Source: Symsagittifera roscoffensis (lineage: Eukaryota; Xenacoelomorpha; Acoela; Convolutidae). From it: 64,000 nucleotides of DNA. A model generated the notes under the pieces. The model made no database searches. It worked only from the letters and a program-made list of their open reading frames with translations, and had not been told where the DNA came from. How positions within the stretch are numbered: position 1 is the stretch's first letter; each line of letters begins with the position of its first letter. The position numbers and the translations under genes were made by a program. Of this stretch, positions 1 to 10,967 are shown in pieces. The stretch is taken from assembly GCF_963678635.1 (NCBI RefSeq), contig NC_087065.1:49610952-49674951 (forward strand), given 5' to 3'.

Positions 1-742
1 TTTGAAATATTTCTGAATCAATTGGAATAACTCGGTTTTTCCCAATTTAAATTTTTTTCTCCAACGCCTCTCCAAGCCGCTAAATAAGTGGAGATAAAAG
101 ATGCCTAGCAGATACTTTTAGACTTGTCTAGTTTCCGGCGGTAAACAACCAAATGAACTACCGGAAACACTTTTGTTCTGCTTAAAGTTTTTGAAAAAAG
201 CTCAATGCGTTTTTTCATAATCCTTTCCCTTGTTCCTTTTCAACTCGTCCTTTTCCCATTGAAACTTCCCTTGCCCTCTAGAGGAACACAGCACACTGTT
301 CTTCCCCGGTTTGGATCTTTGAGTTTTTTGTATGGTTGAAAACCCTCTAAATTGTGTAAGTTAGTTATCAATATCTTAAAAACACCCAAGTTCCCTCTAA
401 TTTCACTTTTTTCATTTCAAAATTTGGCAAATTTGTCATTCGCTATAACTTGCCCAGAAACGGCCGCCGCCTTTGGAGAGTTATTTCAATTTACTGCCTT
501 TTCACCATAAATTATAGGTCAAGTTAAGGTGTTAGTTTACTGCTGCTAACAGTTAAGCTACGCTAACAAAATCGCCTGCGAATTTTTATTTTATACCATA
601 AAAGTCAAATCCACGTTCACTAACAAAATTAAACTAGGTCAAAAATTCATTGGCCTGAAACAAATTTAACATTTCATATGATTCATATAATTAACCAGGA
701 CCAATTATTAGGACCCCAAAAATTGGAATTAGAAAGAATTTT
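1..742. other. Noncoding A+T-rich flank, no gene seen
   Basis: I see no open frame with protein-like composition, no RNA gene and no recognisable repeat end. Short pyrimidine-rich tracts occur but do not form a convincing exon with both splice sites. Confidence 0.4.
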
Positions 743-953
743 GTATCATGTCCCTTGTTGTTAAGCTAAGCTTAGCAAGATCCTAAGTAGGTGGTCTTCT
801 GCTTTTTGGGTGGAAAAGTTTTTTCGCTTACAAAATCCTAGGACGAGGGTACTGCTAAAAATTAAGGACCCCTTTCCTAGGCTTTTGCTTTACGTGAGGA
901 CCCCCCCCCCCTCCTCTTAGGAAGGACCCCCCTTAGGATCCGGGACACGATAC
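743..953. repeat. Possible small inverted-repeat element (211 bp)
   Basis: GTATCATGTCCC at 743-754 is matched by GGGACACGATAC at 942-953, an inverted pair with one mismatch in 12. The interior is rich in GGACCCC tracts and CCTAGG/TTAGGA words and has no open frame. This could be a MITE, but I see no clear target-site duplication and no second copy in the window. Confidence 0.35.
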
Positions 954-1036
954 ATTACTACTGTTGAATTTTTTTGGGCGAAATCCGAGTGTGCTACAGT
1001 TTCCGATGTTTTTAGCATTAATCTGTCTTTAAAGAG

Positions 1037-1278
1037 AACAAGACTGCTCTTATCAGGGTCAAGCCCTCAATGCTCCAAATTTTTATTTTTGTTGAGGTCT
1101 ATGGAGCAGTAATAAGATGAAAAAATAAATTAAATTAAATACTATAAAAATTTATTTTTTAATTTCAGATTTTATGTGAAAGTCATCCCCCAACACGCCA
1201 TATAAAGTACAAACTGATAGACCTCGCTCCTACTAACAAATAGATTATGGCAAACAAGCTTCTTTCAATCGGCTCAAA
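1037..1278 (-). repeat. Family A repeat, truncated copy
   Basis: Starts with the family A terminal word AACAAGACTGCTC and continues through the conserved block containing CACGCCATATAAAGTACAAA. It stops near 1278, so only the half carrying the CAGGGC hairpin end is present, and that hairpin is itself mutated. Confidence 0.75.
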
Positions 1279-1455
1279 TCATATGGGAGTTATTACTATT
1301 TTTTTGCCAATATCCTGTCCAACTCTTTTTTTTCGTTCCGAGTCATCGCGTTAGTTATCATGATTGATATGTTAGTCATTTAAACTGTAAATGTATTTTT
1401 TTTTCGGAGTCTTTTTATTTAGGGCAGAATTGTTTGCCCAAAATTTGGGGTTACT
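1279..1455. repeat. Family C repeat fragment
   Basis: Contains the words ATCCTGTCCAACTC, CCGAGTCATCG and ATGATTGATATGTTAGTCAT. These recur at 6059-6150, 6378-6445 and 6830-6900. The reverse-transcriptase element at 1456-6035 therefore appears to sit inside, or next to, family C DNA. Confidence 0.55.
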
Positions 1456-1469
1456 ACCCGGGATGATCA

Positions 1470-1615
1470 AAAATACTAGTCATACAATTTCCATACATGG
1501 AAAAATACTAGTCATCCACTTTCCATACAATTCTATACAAACAGAAAATTGCATGAAAGTTCTATGATTAGTATTTTTTCATATATGGAAATTGTATGAC
1601 TAGAATTTTTCCATA
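1470..1615. repeat. Terminal palindromic module, 5' side
   Basis: AAATACTAGTCATACAATTT near 1471-1490 is inverted at about 1588-1612 (GGAAATTGTATGACTAG). A further CTAGTCAT word at 1508-1515 is interspersed. The same module recurs at 2128-2183 and 5786-6010. Confidence 0.6.
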
Positions 1616-2127
1616 AACCAAAAATTTTGATTTTTTTATTTAAATTTCTCAAAATTTTTTGGTTGTGTTCGTAACCGAACACAAATGACATAAACCTTGA
1701 TTACTCAAACGTAGTAACCACAGGTTTGGCCGTCTCGCATAAAAAATGCATTGGAAACAGCCTGATATTTGTTACTTCTGTCTCACACAAATAATATAAC
1801 GAAAGTAATGAACTTTTAAATTTTGGCAATAATTTTCAAAGATGATTATTTCCAAAATTTGATTTTTTAAATTACCACACATTGATCAAGGCATACAAAA
1901 AACTGTCATACCAAAAGAAAGAGGAGTTTTAAGCGTTTTTGAAAAAAGTTATGAAGAGAAAAGAAAAAAAAATCCAATGTTAGTATATCCAGGACTACAT
2001 TATACAAACAAAAAAAAAATAAATTTTGCATGCAAATTTTTTTTCAAAAATGATTGTTTGATTACAAAAATCAGTTTGCGATTAAAAAAACACAAAAAAC
2101 TTGCCATCAAAAAATTCTAGTATATGG

Positions 2128-2183
2128 AACACTAGTCATACAAAATATACAATTTACTATATCTAAATTGTATGACTAGTGTT
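2128..2183. repeat. Perfect 16-bp hairpin
   Basis: AACACTAGTCATACAA (2128-2143) pairs perfectly with TTGTATGACTAGTGTT (2168-2183) across a 24-nt loop. It is an internal copy of the element's terminal palindrome module. Confidence 0.8.
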
Positions 2184-2380
2184 TTTTTTTCAGAAAACAA
2201 AAATAAAAAAGTCAAAGTTTTCAGTTGTAGCAGCCCAAGAAACGCGTAAATGTTTTGCCAGCAGTTGAATTGATTTGATGAAATAAATTAATTACCGAGA
2301 AGACTCCCTAACTGAACTTTAGCACGTGTCTTGTTAAACAAGAAAAGAAAAGGAAAACAACAACAACAACCACAACAACA

Positions 2381-2580
2381 TTGACAACTATTGCAACTGT
2401 TGCAACTATTGCAAATATTGCAACTATTGCAACTATTGCAACTATTGCAACTAATGTAACAATTGCAACTATTGCAACTATTGCAACTATTGCAACTGTT
2501 GCAACTATTGTCACTATTGCAACAATAGCAACTATCGCAACTATTGCAACTATTGCAACTATTGCAACTATTGGAACTAT
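2381..2580 (+). repeat. 9-bp minisatellite (TTGCAACTA)n
   Basis: About twenty imperfect copies of TTGCAACTA/ATTGCAACT. Because the unit is a multiple of three it is open on both strands, encoding Thr-Ile-Ala or Leu-Leu-Gln runs on plus and Ala-Ile-Val runs on minus. The open frames here are by-products of the repeat. Confidence 0.85.
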
Positions 2581-2975
2581 TGAGGAGTTTGTCAACCCCG
2601 ACACGAATGATAAGGAGAAGCGACAGAGCGATAAAACCGCCTTCTTATTTTGGTTTTCGTGATCACTCGGAAGAAAATCCAAATGAGGACTCCGTTTCTG
2701 CGTCGCAGAGAGTTAGTGACGATGAACAAGAGGGTTCATACAACGAAACCGAAGACAAAATAGAAAATGAAGAACAACATACTGGGGCGACTCAACAGCC
2801 TCGTGTTATGACCCTCAGTGAGCAAGACCATTATCCTTTCGTACCCATTAAAGAAAACGTCACAAACTGTTTGTTTGACGCCTTTGGAGGGTCTCTCGAC
2901 ATATCTAAGGAAGTTCAAGGCAAACTGTATTTAGTCCCGAGGGAAACATTGGCCGTAAATACGTTGATCTTTTAA
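2581..2975 (+). pseudogene. Upstream acidic open frame of the RT element
   Basis: The frame runs from the end of the minisatellite to a stop at 2973-2975. After a basic patch (RMIRRSDRAIKPPSYF) it is rich in Glu, Asp, Asn and Gln and ends in ETLAVNTLIF. There is no recognisable domain. The position upstream of the reverse transcriptase suggests ORF1, or the amino-terminal part of a single polyprotein now broken by frameshifts. I see no good ATG before the repeat, so its start is not defined. Confidence 0.45.
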
Positions 2976-2992
2976 CGAAAGAAATCTGCCGA

Positions 2993-5519
2993 TTGAACCA
3001 AAACGAATGTTCAAAACGACTTCTTGTATTCAGGCGATTAATCTTACAGCGGGACCCAGTGATAAAAACCACACGTGATGTGAGAGCTTTGATCGGAAGA
3101 CGACTTGAAGACTGGGAAAATAGTAAGTTCAATATTCTACTACAAGAAGCCAAACGATGTAACAAAAACAACCGAGGAAACCTATGAAAAAAAAACAGAT
3201 CTGAAGACGAGCACACCGCAGTGGTTTTTTGCACGAATGATGATGGAAGGGAAATTTCGGTCCAAATGACGAAGTTATTGATTCCACAACAAAAACAAGA
3301 AAATTAGTCATTGACATTCTGAAAGAAAAACATCCCGTAGCAAAACAGTCAAAAGAAGAAGCAAGAATACAAGTACACAGCTTGCCTGAGTTAGAAACAG
3401 TAACCATCACTTCTTCTTATATAGAAAAATTTGCGAGGTCAATGCACGGTGGAGCCAGACCTTCAGATCAGATTCGGAACACTGGAAAGACGCATTTCTT
3501 CGATTTGGAGGGCACAGTTCGGCTTTGAGAGACGAAATGGCAGCTCTAATCACAAAGATAGCTAACAAAATTAATCCATGGAAGCAAATACGAGCATTGA
3601 TGTCAGGTCGTCTGATCGCTTTGGACAAGTGCCCCGGAGTTAGACCCATTGGCATAGGTGAGTGTTTGCGAAGAATAATGCGTAACTGTATGGCCGAAGC
3701 GACCAAAAACAATCTCGAAGAAACCTGTGGATCTCAACAACTAGCTTGTGGTGTGAAAGCAGGAATAAAAGGAGCTGTACACGCAGTGGAGGAGTTGTTT
3801 AATAGCACCAAAGAGGACGAACATGGTCTTCTATTGATGGATGCCTCGAAAGCATTCAATGCATTGAACAGGGAAACGGCTCTATGGAATGCTAGAATAC
3901 TTTGGCCAAGGTGCTCACGATTTTTTTTCAACACTTATAGAGGGTATGCGCCGCTAATTGTTGCAGGAACGACAGAACTTCTTTTCAGTAGTGAAGGCAC
4001 TACACAGGGTGATCCACTTGCGATGTCATTCTATGGTGTTTCATTGATGCCATTGATTGAATCACTCAAAGATCGACCTAAGTATTTACAAACATGGTAT
4101 GCAGATGATTCGGGAGCTCTCGGCGCACTAGAAAACCTGGTTGAATGGTTGTCATCTTTGACTGAAAACGGCCCGAAGTATGGCTATTACCCCGAGCCAA
4201 GCAAAAATTATTTGGTTGTTCAACCAAATTTTGTTGAAAAAGCTCATCAATTGTTTGACAGGTTCGGCATCAGAAGGTAGAAGGTATTTGGGCGGATTTA
4301 TTGGCTCTGATGAAGGCAAAATTCGTTTCACTTTAAAAAAAGTCCAGGAATGGTTGGATTGTCTTAGCGAGTTGTCAGAATTGGCAGAAAAAGAACCTCA
4401 AGCTGCTTTAATTGGATTAACAAGATCACTGCAATGCGAATGGAATTTTGTCCAGAGAGTGGTCAAAAACACGTCGCAGTTGTTTGCTCCTCTCGAGAAG
4501 ATGTTGGAGGAAAACTTTTTGCCAAGCTTATTAGAAACTTCTAGTGTCACACACTCAGATTGTGTTTTGTATTCACTTCCTGTCAAAAGAGGGGGACTAG
4601 GTGTGCGAAATCTAATAGAGGGTGCCGAACTAGCACTTTCCACTTCACGTGAAGCAACTGACTGTCTCGTGAGTTCGATCCTTCCCCAAGATGAATTCGA
4701 CCAAACTCTACACAAAACAAAGATGAGAGAAGCAAGAAAAAAACCACGAGGAGAAACATAATGTTGTGGACAAAGATAAACTCTATGAACTGCTTGCAGT
4801 TTTACCAGCAGATCAGAAACGAGCGATCCGGAGAATAATCGACAACAACTGTTCCTTGTTGAATAATAATTTTGATTTTTCAGCCACAGAGTTCAGAGAC
4901 GCTCTATGTGTTAGGTACAGAAAACCACTCAAACGTTCTTTGTCGAGATGCGATGGAGGTCAACAAGATTTTGACTTACAGCATGCACTTTCTTGCAAGA
5001 AGAGCGGACTGGTAACACTACGACACAACGAAATAAGAGACACAGTGGGCGATCTTGTTGATCAACCAGATGTAGAAAATGGAACCCCGGCACTAATTGC
5101 AGATCTTTCAGCTCGTGGGGTTTGGGATAGACAGTCGGCTGCGTCGTTCGACATCAGTGTTACAGACACTGACGCTCCATTTTACCAAAACCGCAATCCC
5201 ATGAATGTACTGAAAACTGCAGAGATTGAGAAGAAAAATAAGTATGAACCAGCTTGTGAAGAAAAGCACATGTCTTTCACTACACTTGTCACTTCAATAG
5301 ATGGTGTTTTGGCACCGGAGTTCACGTTTTTTTCTCAAACGACTAGCAGATGTTCTGGCATCAAAATGGGACCGCCCATATAGTCATGTCATGTGCTGGG
5401 TGAGATGTAGAATTTCTTTCGCTATACTAAGAGCAACCAACATTTGCATCAGAGGCACAAGATCCAAATGGCGATCCCTCGGCGTTGAGGACAGTTACCT
5501 AATTGGAATGGCATTCTAA
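2993..5519 (+). pseudogene. Broken reverse transcriptase with C-terminal zinc knuckle and nuclease-like region
   Basis: Segments read in different frames: 2993-3187; about 3471-4280, containing LIALDKCPGVRPIGIGE, LLMDASKAFNALNRE, EGTTQGDPLAM and the catalytic box YADD (4098-4109); 4270-4761, thumb-like, ending LPVKRGGLGVRNL; 4766-5383; and 5386-5519. The fourth segment has a C-x(n)-H-x4-C knuckle (HALSCKKS) followed by RHNEIRD, then an Asp...Glu-x-x-Lys pattern (FDISV ... EIEKKNKY) reminiscent of a PD-(D/E)XK restriction-like endonuclease. At least three frameshifts separate these parts, so no full protein can be made. The RT assignment is firm from the motifs; the nuclease label is inference. 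Confidence 0.85.
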
Positions 5520-5785
5520 ATGTTCACACGCTAATAACTGGGGCTTTCATCGCGCATAACTGACTCCTATGATATTAGAATTTCGACACCATTTGCATAT
5601 TATTTCGAAGAATATGAGATGTTTGAAGATAAAAACACAGGATGACAACTGTGAAAAAGCAACGAAAAACTTTTCCTTGCACCATTCGAAACCAATTTAT
5701 TTTGATTTTAAGTTAATTTTATTTTAATTACCGAAAAAAAAGTTGAATTGATTGTTCAAAGCTTTTATTCACAAAAAAAAATTTT

Positions 5786-6010
5786 AAAAAAATGCTAATC
5801 ATACAATTTCCATATATAAAAATTGTCTGATTAGCATTTTTTTTCATACCATTTTTTCCTTTTGTTTATAAAGAGATACGAATTTCGATACCAAAATAAT
5901 TATAAATTACCTTTGAAATTCGATTAAACTCATTTTGCAAAAATGTATGAAATTTATATGACTAGCATTTTTCCATAAACTAAGTGTATGAAATTGTATG
6001 ATTAGCATTT
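5786..6010. repeat. Terminal palindromic module, 3' side
   Basis: AATGCTAATCATACAATTT at 5791-5809 is inverted at about 5820-5843 (AATTGTCTGATTAGCATTTT). Further inverted words follow at 5955-6010. It mirrors the 5' module with ATGCTAATCAT replacing ATACTAGTCAT. Confidence 0.65.
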
Positions 6011-6035
6011 TCGGTCTATGGAGGTCAACCCGGGT

Positions 6036-6995
6036 ATTTAGTATTCGCTTCATTACTAGGGGTTATTCTGTCTAACTTTTCTTTTTCAATCTTTGTCATC
6101 TTAATAATTACCCTGATTGATATTTTAGTCATTTCAAATATGATCTGGCTTTTTCAATTTGATCTGGTGGCTCCATCCTATTCGAAATGGTTATGAAATT
6201 ATGTTGCTTTAAGCTTAACTTATGCGACTTTTTTGTATTTCTTTTGCAAACGGAGGTTTATTAGTTTGATTATTTTAGAAGACAGAATAGTTTACGCAGA
6301 AGCTTATATTTGCAAAACCTGCCTAATAATTCACTAGGTGCTCATAGTGAATGTGTGTGTAATAATCGGGGTAATAAAGTGTTAGCCGTTATCCTGTCAA
6401 CTTTCTTTTTTCGTTCTGAGTCATCGTATTAATTTCCATGATTGGTCATTATTTAATGTATTTTTCTTTTGCAAACGGAGTTTTATTAGTTTGGTTATTT
6501 TAGAAGACAAAATAGTTTACACAGAAGCTTATATGTTTGGAAGCAACCAATATGATGACACAGAACGAAAAAGAAAAGTGAAACGGAGGATAACCGCTAA
6601 CACTTCGTAATAACCCTATTTAGTACTCACACCCAGTGTGTGTCATCATATTGCGAGTCATCATAGTAATAACCCCCATTATTACTCACACATTCACTGT
6701 GAGCACCTAGTGAAATATTATACAGGTTTTCCGCAAATAAGCTTCTCTGTAAACTATTCTGAACTCTAAATTATCCAGAAACTGGATGTGTGTAATAATG
6801 GGAGTTATTACTAATTGTTAGCCGTTATCCTGTCTAACTTTTCCTTTTCGTACCGAGTCATCATATTAATTACCATGATGGATATGTTATTCATTTCAAT
6901 TTTAAGTGATTTGATCTGTTTTTTTTAAAAGTTTGATCTGATTGCTCCATCCTATTCGAAGTGGTTAAATTATGTTGTTTTAAAGTTAAATTATG
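6036..6995. repeat. Family C cluster with a long fold-back
   Basis: Direct copies of a roughly 155-bp segment (ATCCTGTCTAAC ... TTTGATCTG ... GCTCCATCCTATTCGAA) lie at 6059-6215 and 6830-6985. Between them, 6272-6445 is inverted at 6545-6770: for example CACTAGGTGCTCATAGTGAA (6332-6351) against the opposite-strand copy at about 6690-6712. The loop holds another partial copy. No protein-coding capacity. Confidence 0.65.
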
Positions 6996-7003
6996 TTGTT
7001 TTG

Positions 7004-7425
7004 CAGGGGCGGATCTAGGATTTTCTCGAGGGGGGGGGGGGGGATTTTCAAAAAAAGTTCGAAAATTTTGACGACCTTTTTTTTAGGTCGACCAAATTGA
7101 TTTTTCGAGCTCTCCCAAAGCACTGTTTTCCCCATATTTTGGCAAAATTTTCTGCGCCTCAAATTTTTGGGCACTTTTTGAAAAACTTAGACAAAAAATT
7201 TTTTTTTTGGCGCGCGTTCCCCCTCAAAGTTAGTATATATTGGCGCCAAAGGCGCCTTTAGAAAAATTTTAGGGTCGGTCGGCCAAAAATGGATTTCTGA
7301 AAAAGTATCAAAGGGGGTCGGCAGGGGTCAAATCCCTGAGTCGGCAGGGGTCGACCCTTTGGGTCGGCAGGGGGTCGAATCCCTGAGGGGAGGAGCATCC
7401 GCCCCCCCCCCTAAATCCGCCCCTG
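7004..7425. mobile_element. hAT-like MITE (family B), 422 bp, with 8-bp target duplication
   Basis: Ends are CAGGGGCGGATCTAGG (7004-7019) and the inverted CCTAAATCCGCCCCTG (7410-7425), 15 of 16 matching. Direct flanks TTGTTTTG (6996-7003) and TTGCTTTG (7426-7433) agree at 7 of 8. CAGGGG termini with 8-bp duplications are typical of the hAT superfamily. There is no transposase; the interior has G and C homopolymers and GGCGCC words shared with 14,551-14,843 and 15,210-15,693. Confidence 0.85.
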
Positions 7426-7433
7426 TTGCTTTG

Positions 7434-8429
7434 TGCGATCCGTCTTGGTAAATGCTTTTAGTACCGTAGAATGGGAGGTGTTTGCTTGTTTGTCCAGGTG
7501 AAATAACAGATAGTTTTGCAGCTTATCGCGTCTTTAGTTAGAAATCGACCATTTACATTTTGTTTGATGAACGAATGATCGTAATTAAATGGGCTCTGTA
7601 AGTGAAACTGAAAAAAACGAGATGTATTAAGAGGTGATGATTTTGGATGATCATGTAGGTTGTGAAGACAATGTTGTTTTTGGATGAGTTGGTAATAGAT
7701 TCTCGTTTTATTTGCTTAGTAATTGAATGTATCAGCAGGATTAATGTATTTACCTTCGCGTATCAAAAAGTTGAAAGCTAATTATGCTGCATACACTCTC
7801 AAGAAATTTTGATTGGCGTCAGTGTTCTTCATCCCAATTATCAATGATGCGATCAATTTTATGACGAAATGTGAAACATGTATTTTCAAAGAATTTGTTT
7901 GGGTAATAGCAGTTAGTTTAGTTAGTTTAGTCAACATCTTGCCTCTATCTAACTAATTGTGTCATGCTTCTCTGTACAGTGCAGAAACTGTGATGCTGCA
8001 CTGTACGGTGCCGATTTTAATAATCCGGAAAAAACGCAATAAACTTGAAAATTAGAACGCGTTTTTGTCAAGTTGATTGACATTAGGTTAAAAAGGACAG
8101 ACACAAAACTTGCTTAGAAATTCGGCACAATTAACATGGTGCAATTTGATTAGCAATTTTTGGGCCTAAATATTTACCCTGAAAAGGAATCATATTTTGT
8201 CAATAAAAAAAAGCCAGAACTACTGAGTCAATCACTAACTTAAAAATATCAAAGTGTGCCTCTTACTCTGCCCAGCAAACTCTAAGTATGGTACCATTTC
8301 TAAGAACATCCATTGTAATGCAATACAATCAATTCTATTCCGTCATTTTTGGCACTGAAACTTATTTTTTTGCAAGATAACCCATCATAGCAACCTCAGC
8401 TGAAGAAACGTGTGATAACCTGAACAAAG
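7434..8429. other. Noncoding stretch
   Basis: No convincing exon. It holds the short hairpin at 7974-8006 and a GTTAGTTTA direct repeat near 7911-7930; otherwise nothing recognisable. Confidence 0.4.
7974..8006. repeat. Perfect 11-bp hairpin
   Basis: GTACAGTGCAG (7974-7984) pairs with CTGCACTGTAC (7996-8006) across an 11-nt loop. The stem is too short for a normal animal microRNA precursor. Confidence 0.6.
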
Positions 8430-8720
8430 GCTGATTTTCTAGGCAGAATTGTCCAATGACGGTCGATCAGAAAAGGTACCCCCTTTGTAAGCGAGTTGAT
8501 AAAGAGCTGATGACGCGTTCCCAAGTAGAACAAGCTCACTCAGCAACATACCATACACAGAAGATTGGCTTAGGAGAGCGACAAAAGTTGACGTTGATCT
8601 CGATGTTGAATTTATACTGTTTCCGATACTCGTTGGATTGGGACAATTATCTACCACAATTAAACTGGGCCTATAAGAGCAAATAACATTCTACTACAGG
8701 AGAGCATTCAACTACCTAGG
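8430..8720 (+). pseudogene. Ty3/gypsy integrase relic (core C-terminal part)
   Basis: Reading 8456-8686 gives QVEQAHSATYHTQKIGLGER, then LTLISMLNLY and LDWDNYLPQLNWAYKSK. This matches the Ty3/gypsy integrase stretch around the catalytic Glu (YHPQT-G-ER context) and the following DWD-LP-AYN helix, continued by a degraded HSTTGEHS-like stretch to about 8720. The catalytic Glu is retained in GER. Upstream residues need a frame change. No intact element surrounds it. The family call rests on the motif order. Confidence 0.7.
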
Positions 8721-10439
8721 AGGTTTGCAGTGCTGAGAACGAGGTTGAGGAGCTTCGAGGATGATTCGAGGAAAGCTCGATGTGGAGAGAGGACTGGTCA
8801 TGGTCACATAAGATTTCAAGCTGTGAAGTAGAAAAAAAGAGTGTCATGTAGTGGCTGGTATGTGCGCGGTCAGAAAAATCAAGTGGCGAAGGACTTAAAA
8901 TCCAAAAACTACAGTGAAGAATCTGGTTTTCGAGGCAATGGGTTGAACGAAGCAAGTGGGCCACGTGCAGAAAAGCAAACAAAAAATCTTCGAGTAAATT
9001 TTGCAAGTGAATGCAAGAAGGGAGGACTGGGCTCTTCAGTTGCTCTGCAACCATTTCGATGAAATTAGACAGCCTCATTGTGGATACACTTTGGACTGAT
9101 CACGTTTTGCACGAGTTTTTTCTAGATTTGAAAACTTTGCAGAACCCTAATGGCACGCTATCAAGAGCTGAGGACGAAAGATCAGTGGCACCGATCTAAA
9201 AGACTGCCAAAACATTGTGAGGAGCTACACTTTTTTGCTGAGTTATTGTGTAAATCAAACTAGTGTGCATTCAGCGGTGTTTGGAAGCAACCTTAAGCTT
9301 TGCCGCACGTACTTCTCATCAAATTACACTTGAAGCAGCGTGGCAAATTTTTCCTTCTGAGTTGTAATTTCTGCGGATGACTAGGGTGTTTAACAAAAAA
9401 GGTAGATCGGTGATTCAATGCTGTGGCGCTGACCACTGAGACATTTCATCAAGCAGGCAACAGACTGTGTCATCTGTCGGAGTTGGCTTGCTAGAATTGT
9501 GCAATGTTTATATCTTCTAAGATGCATGAAGTAGCAGTGCCAAAGAAGGCATTGGCAACATAGCATCGGCAAAGGGGCAACATAGCATTGGTTACATTCC
9601 GGGACAAATCGACGTAACGAGAAACATGGGTAAACTTGAGACCATTCATTGTACCGAGTAAATAAAGAGCAGTGGCTACATAGCATCGACAGTAAGGCAG
9701 AGAATCTACAGTGTTATACCGGGACGTTCGAGTTTGCGAGATAACATAGGTGAGCTATACCCTGTGCAATGGCATGAGTTTTTGCGATGACTTCAGTCTA
9801 CTGACCGTGTTCAAGTACCTCGTGAAGAAGAGTGATGCTCATTTGAAAATAAAAATAGTTTGTGGCAGAGCATGCACCAACAAAAATCTTGCGATTTGGC
9901 AAATGATATGAGTTTTCATAAAACGCATTTAGTAAGTTTTATATAAAAATCCCAGGCGAAGCAAGAATTTACATTTGTTGTTTGTTAGTTGATTTTTACT
10001 GACACAGGTACCCAGTTGAATTCTAGAGACTTGAACTATACTGACACAGATAAATTATAGAGGAGCGTCAAAAAGTGCTGTTTCCGTGTGATCGGATGCC
10101 TTAGTGTACTATCCTCATTGTAGCAAGAAACAGAAAATGGATCCAAAAACGCGATTTACAAAGTCATCGGTTATGACTAGAAGAGCAAATCTTTTTTGCT
10201 GATGATTTAAGAAAGAAGACAAATAGCGCGTGCAAAAAGAATGTCAGTCAAGGTGCACATCATTCAATGCGATTTCCTTGCCATTGTGAGCCATTGGAAA
10301 CCCTAGAGCTATCAATCGAGGGATGCATAAATATTGAGAAACCAAGCAAAACAACGACAGGAGCCCCAACGGAGGGAAGCTGCTACTGCAGATTCGGTAG
10401 GGGACCCTGAAAAGTACCCTGTCAAGCAGGATTAAATGA
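8721..10439. other. Noncoding, probably decayed retroelement DNA
   Basis: Composition is less A+T-rich than the rest of the window, with many short frames interrupted by stops, as expected of old retroelement coding DNA lying between the gypsy and copia relics. I cannot assign any segment of it to a domain. Confidence 0.35.
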
Positions 10440-10960
10440 TCCTCATTCTTTTGAGCGTCAATGCAGAGGCAACAAAGACGCAGAACCCACCCATTTGATA
10501 TGGACTGGCCTACGTTTCTGCTTCAGCGATTGAGTCCACGAGCCATTGGTCTATTCAAAAAGGTCGCCTGCAACAGAAAAAGAAGAGAAGTATTTAGCAG
10601 AGGTGAAAACAAATCTGCTTGTGGCAAAGAAGTTTCTAGGGCTGCGGCAGGCTGGTACAAGACGCTAATCTTTTTCCTACTCGAGGAAGAGTTTGCTAGT
10701 AGAAGCAGCAATGCAATTCTGTTTATTCACGAGGAGACAAACAGTTGATGCAATACCTTTCTGCTGGTTTGGCTAGATGAAATCATCTATGGATGCATAC
10801 GTCAAGAAAAGTCTGACAAGATAAGGGCCCGTTTCTCAGAACGATTCACAATGGATGACACAGGTTCGATGTCGTAGCTCCTTGGAATGCAGATCGAGTA
10901 GTCACCTGAGTCAATAACTTTGAATCTATCAGGCTATTTTGATAAACCTTTAGTAGTTTG
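10440..10960 (+). pseudogene. Ty1/copia reverse transcriptase relic
   Basis: Across frame changes the translation gives KFLGLRQAG (about 10,630), SSSDACLFTRGDK, then LLVWLDEIIYGCI (about 10,765), RFSERFTMDD, LLGMQIE and SITLNLSGYFDKP (to about 10,955). In order these match the copia reverse transcriptase blocks: the LYGLRQ box, the catalytic VWVDD box (here LDE, so the second Asp is lost), the FLGM-I block and the thumb. Several stops and frameshifts make it dead. Confidence 0.75.
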
Positions 10961-10967
10961 TGGCCTG

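Larger units (their letters stand above)
1456..6035 (+). mobile_element. Reverse-transcriptase element within terminal inverted repeats
   Basis: ACCCGGG-TGA at 1456 and the inverted CCCGGGT at 6029-6035 open two imperfect inverted arms. Both arms continue through a CTARTCATACAATTTC word and a second GGAAAAATRCTAGTCAT word. Between them lie a 9-bp minisatellite, a short acidic open frame and a frameshifted reverse transcriptase with a zinc-knuckle/nuclease-like tail. The protein type is known from non-LTR-like elements of invertebrates, which normally lack inverted termini. So either the palindromic modules belong to the element or it is nested in a MITE. The coding part is dead (several frameshifts), and I cannot assign a named clade. 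Confidence 0.6.

Noticed and set aside
2308-2682. Minus-strand open frame of Ala-Ile-Val repeats
   Set aside because: It is the antisense shadow of the 9-bp minisatellite.
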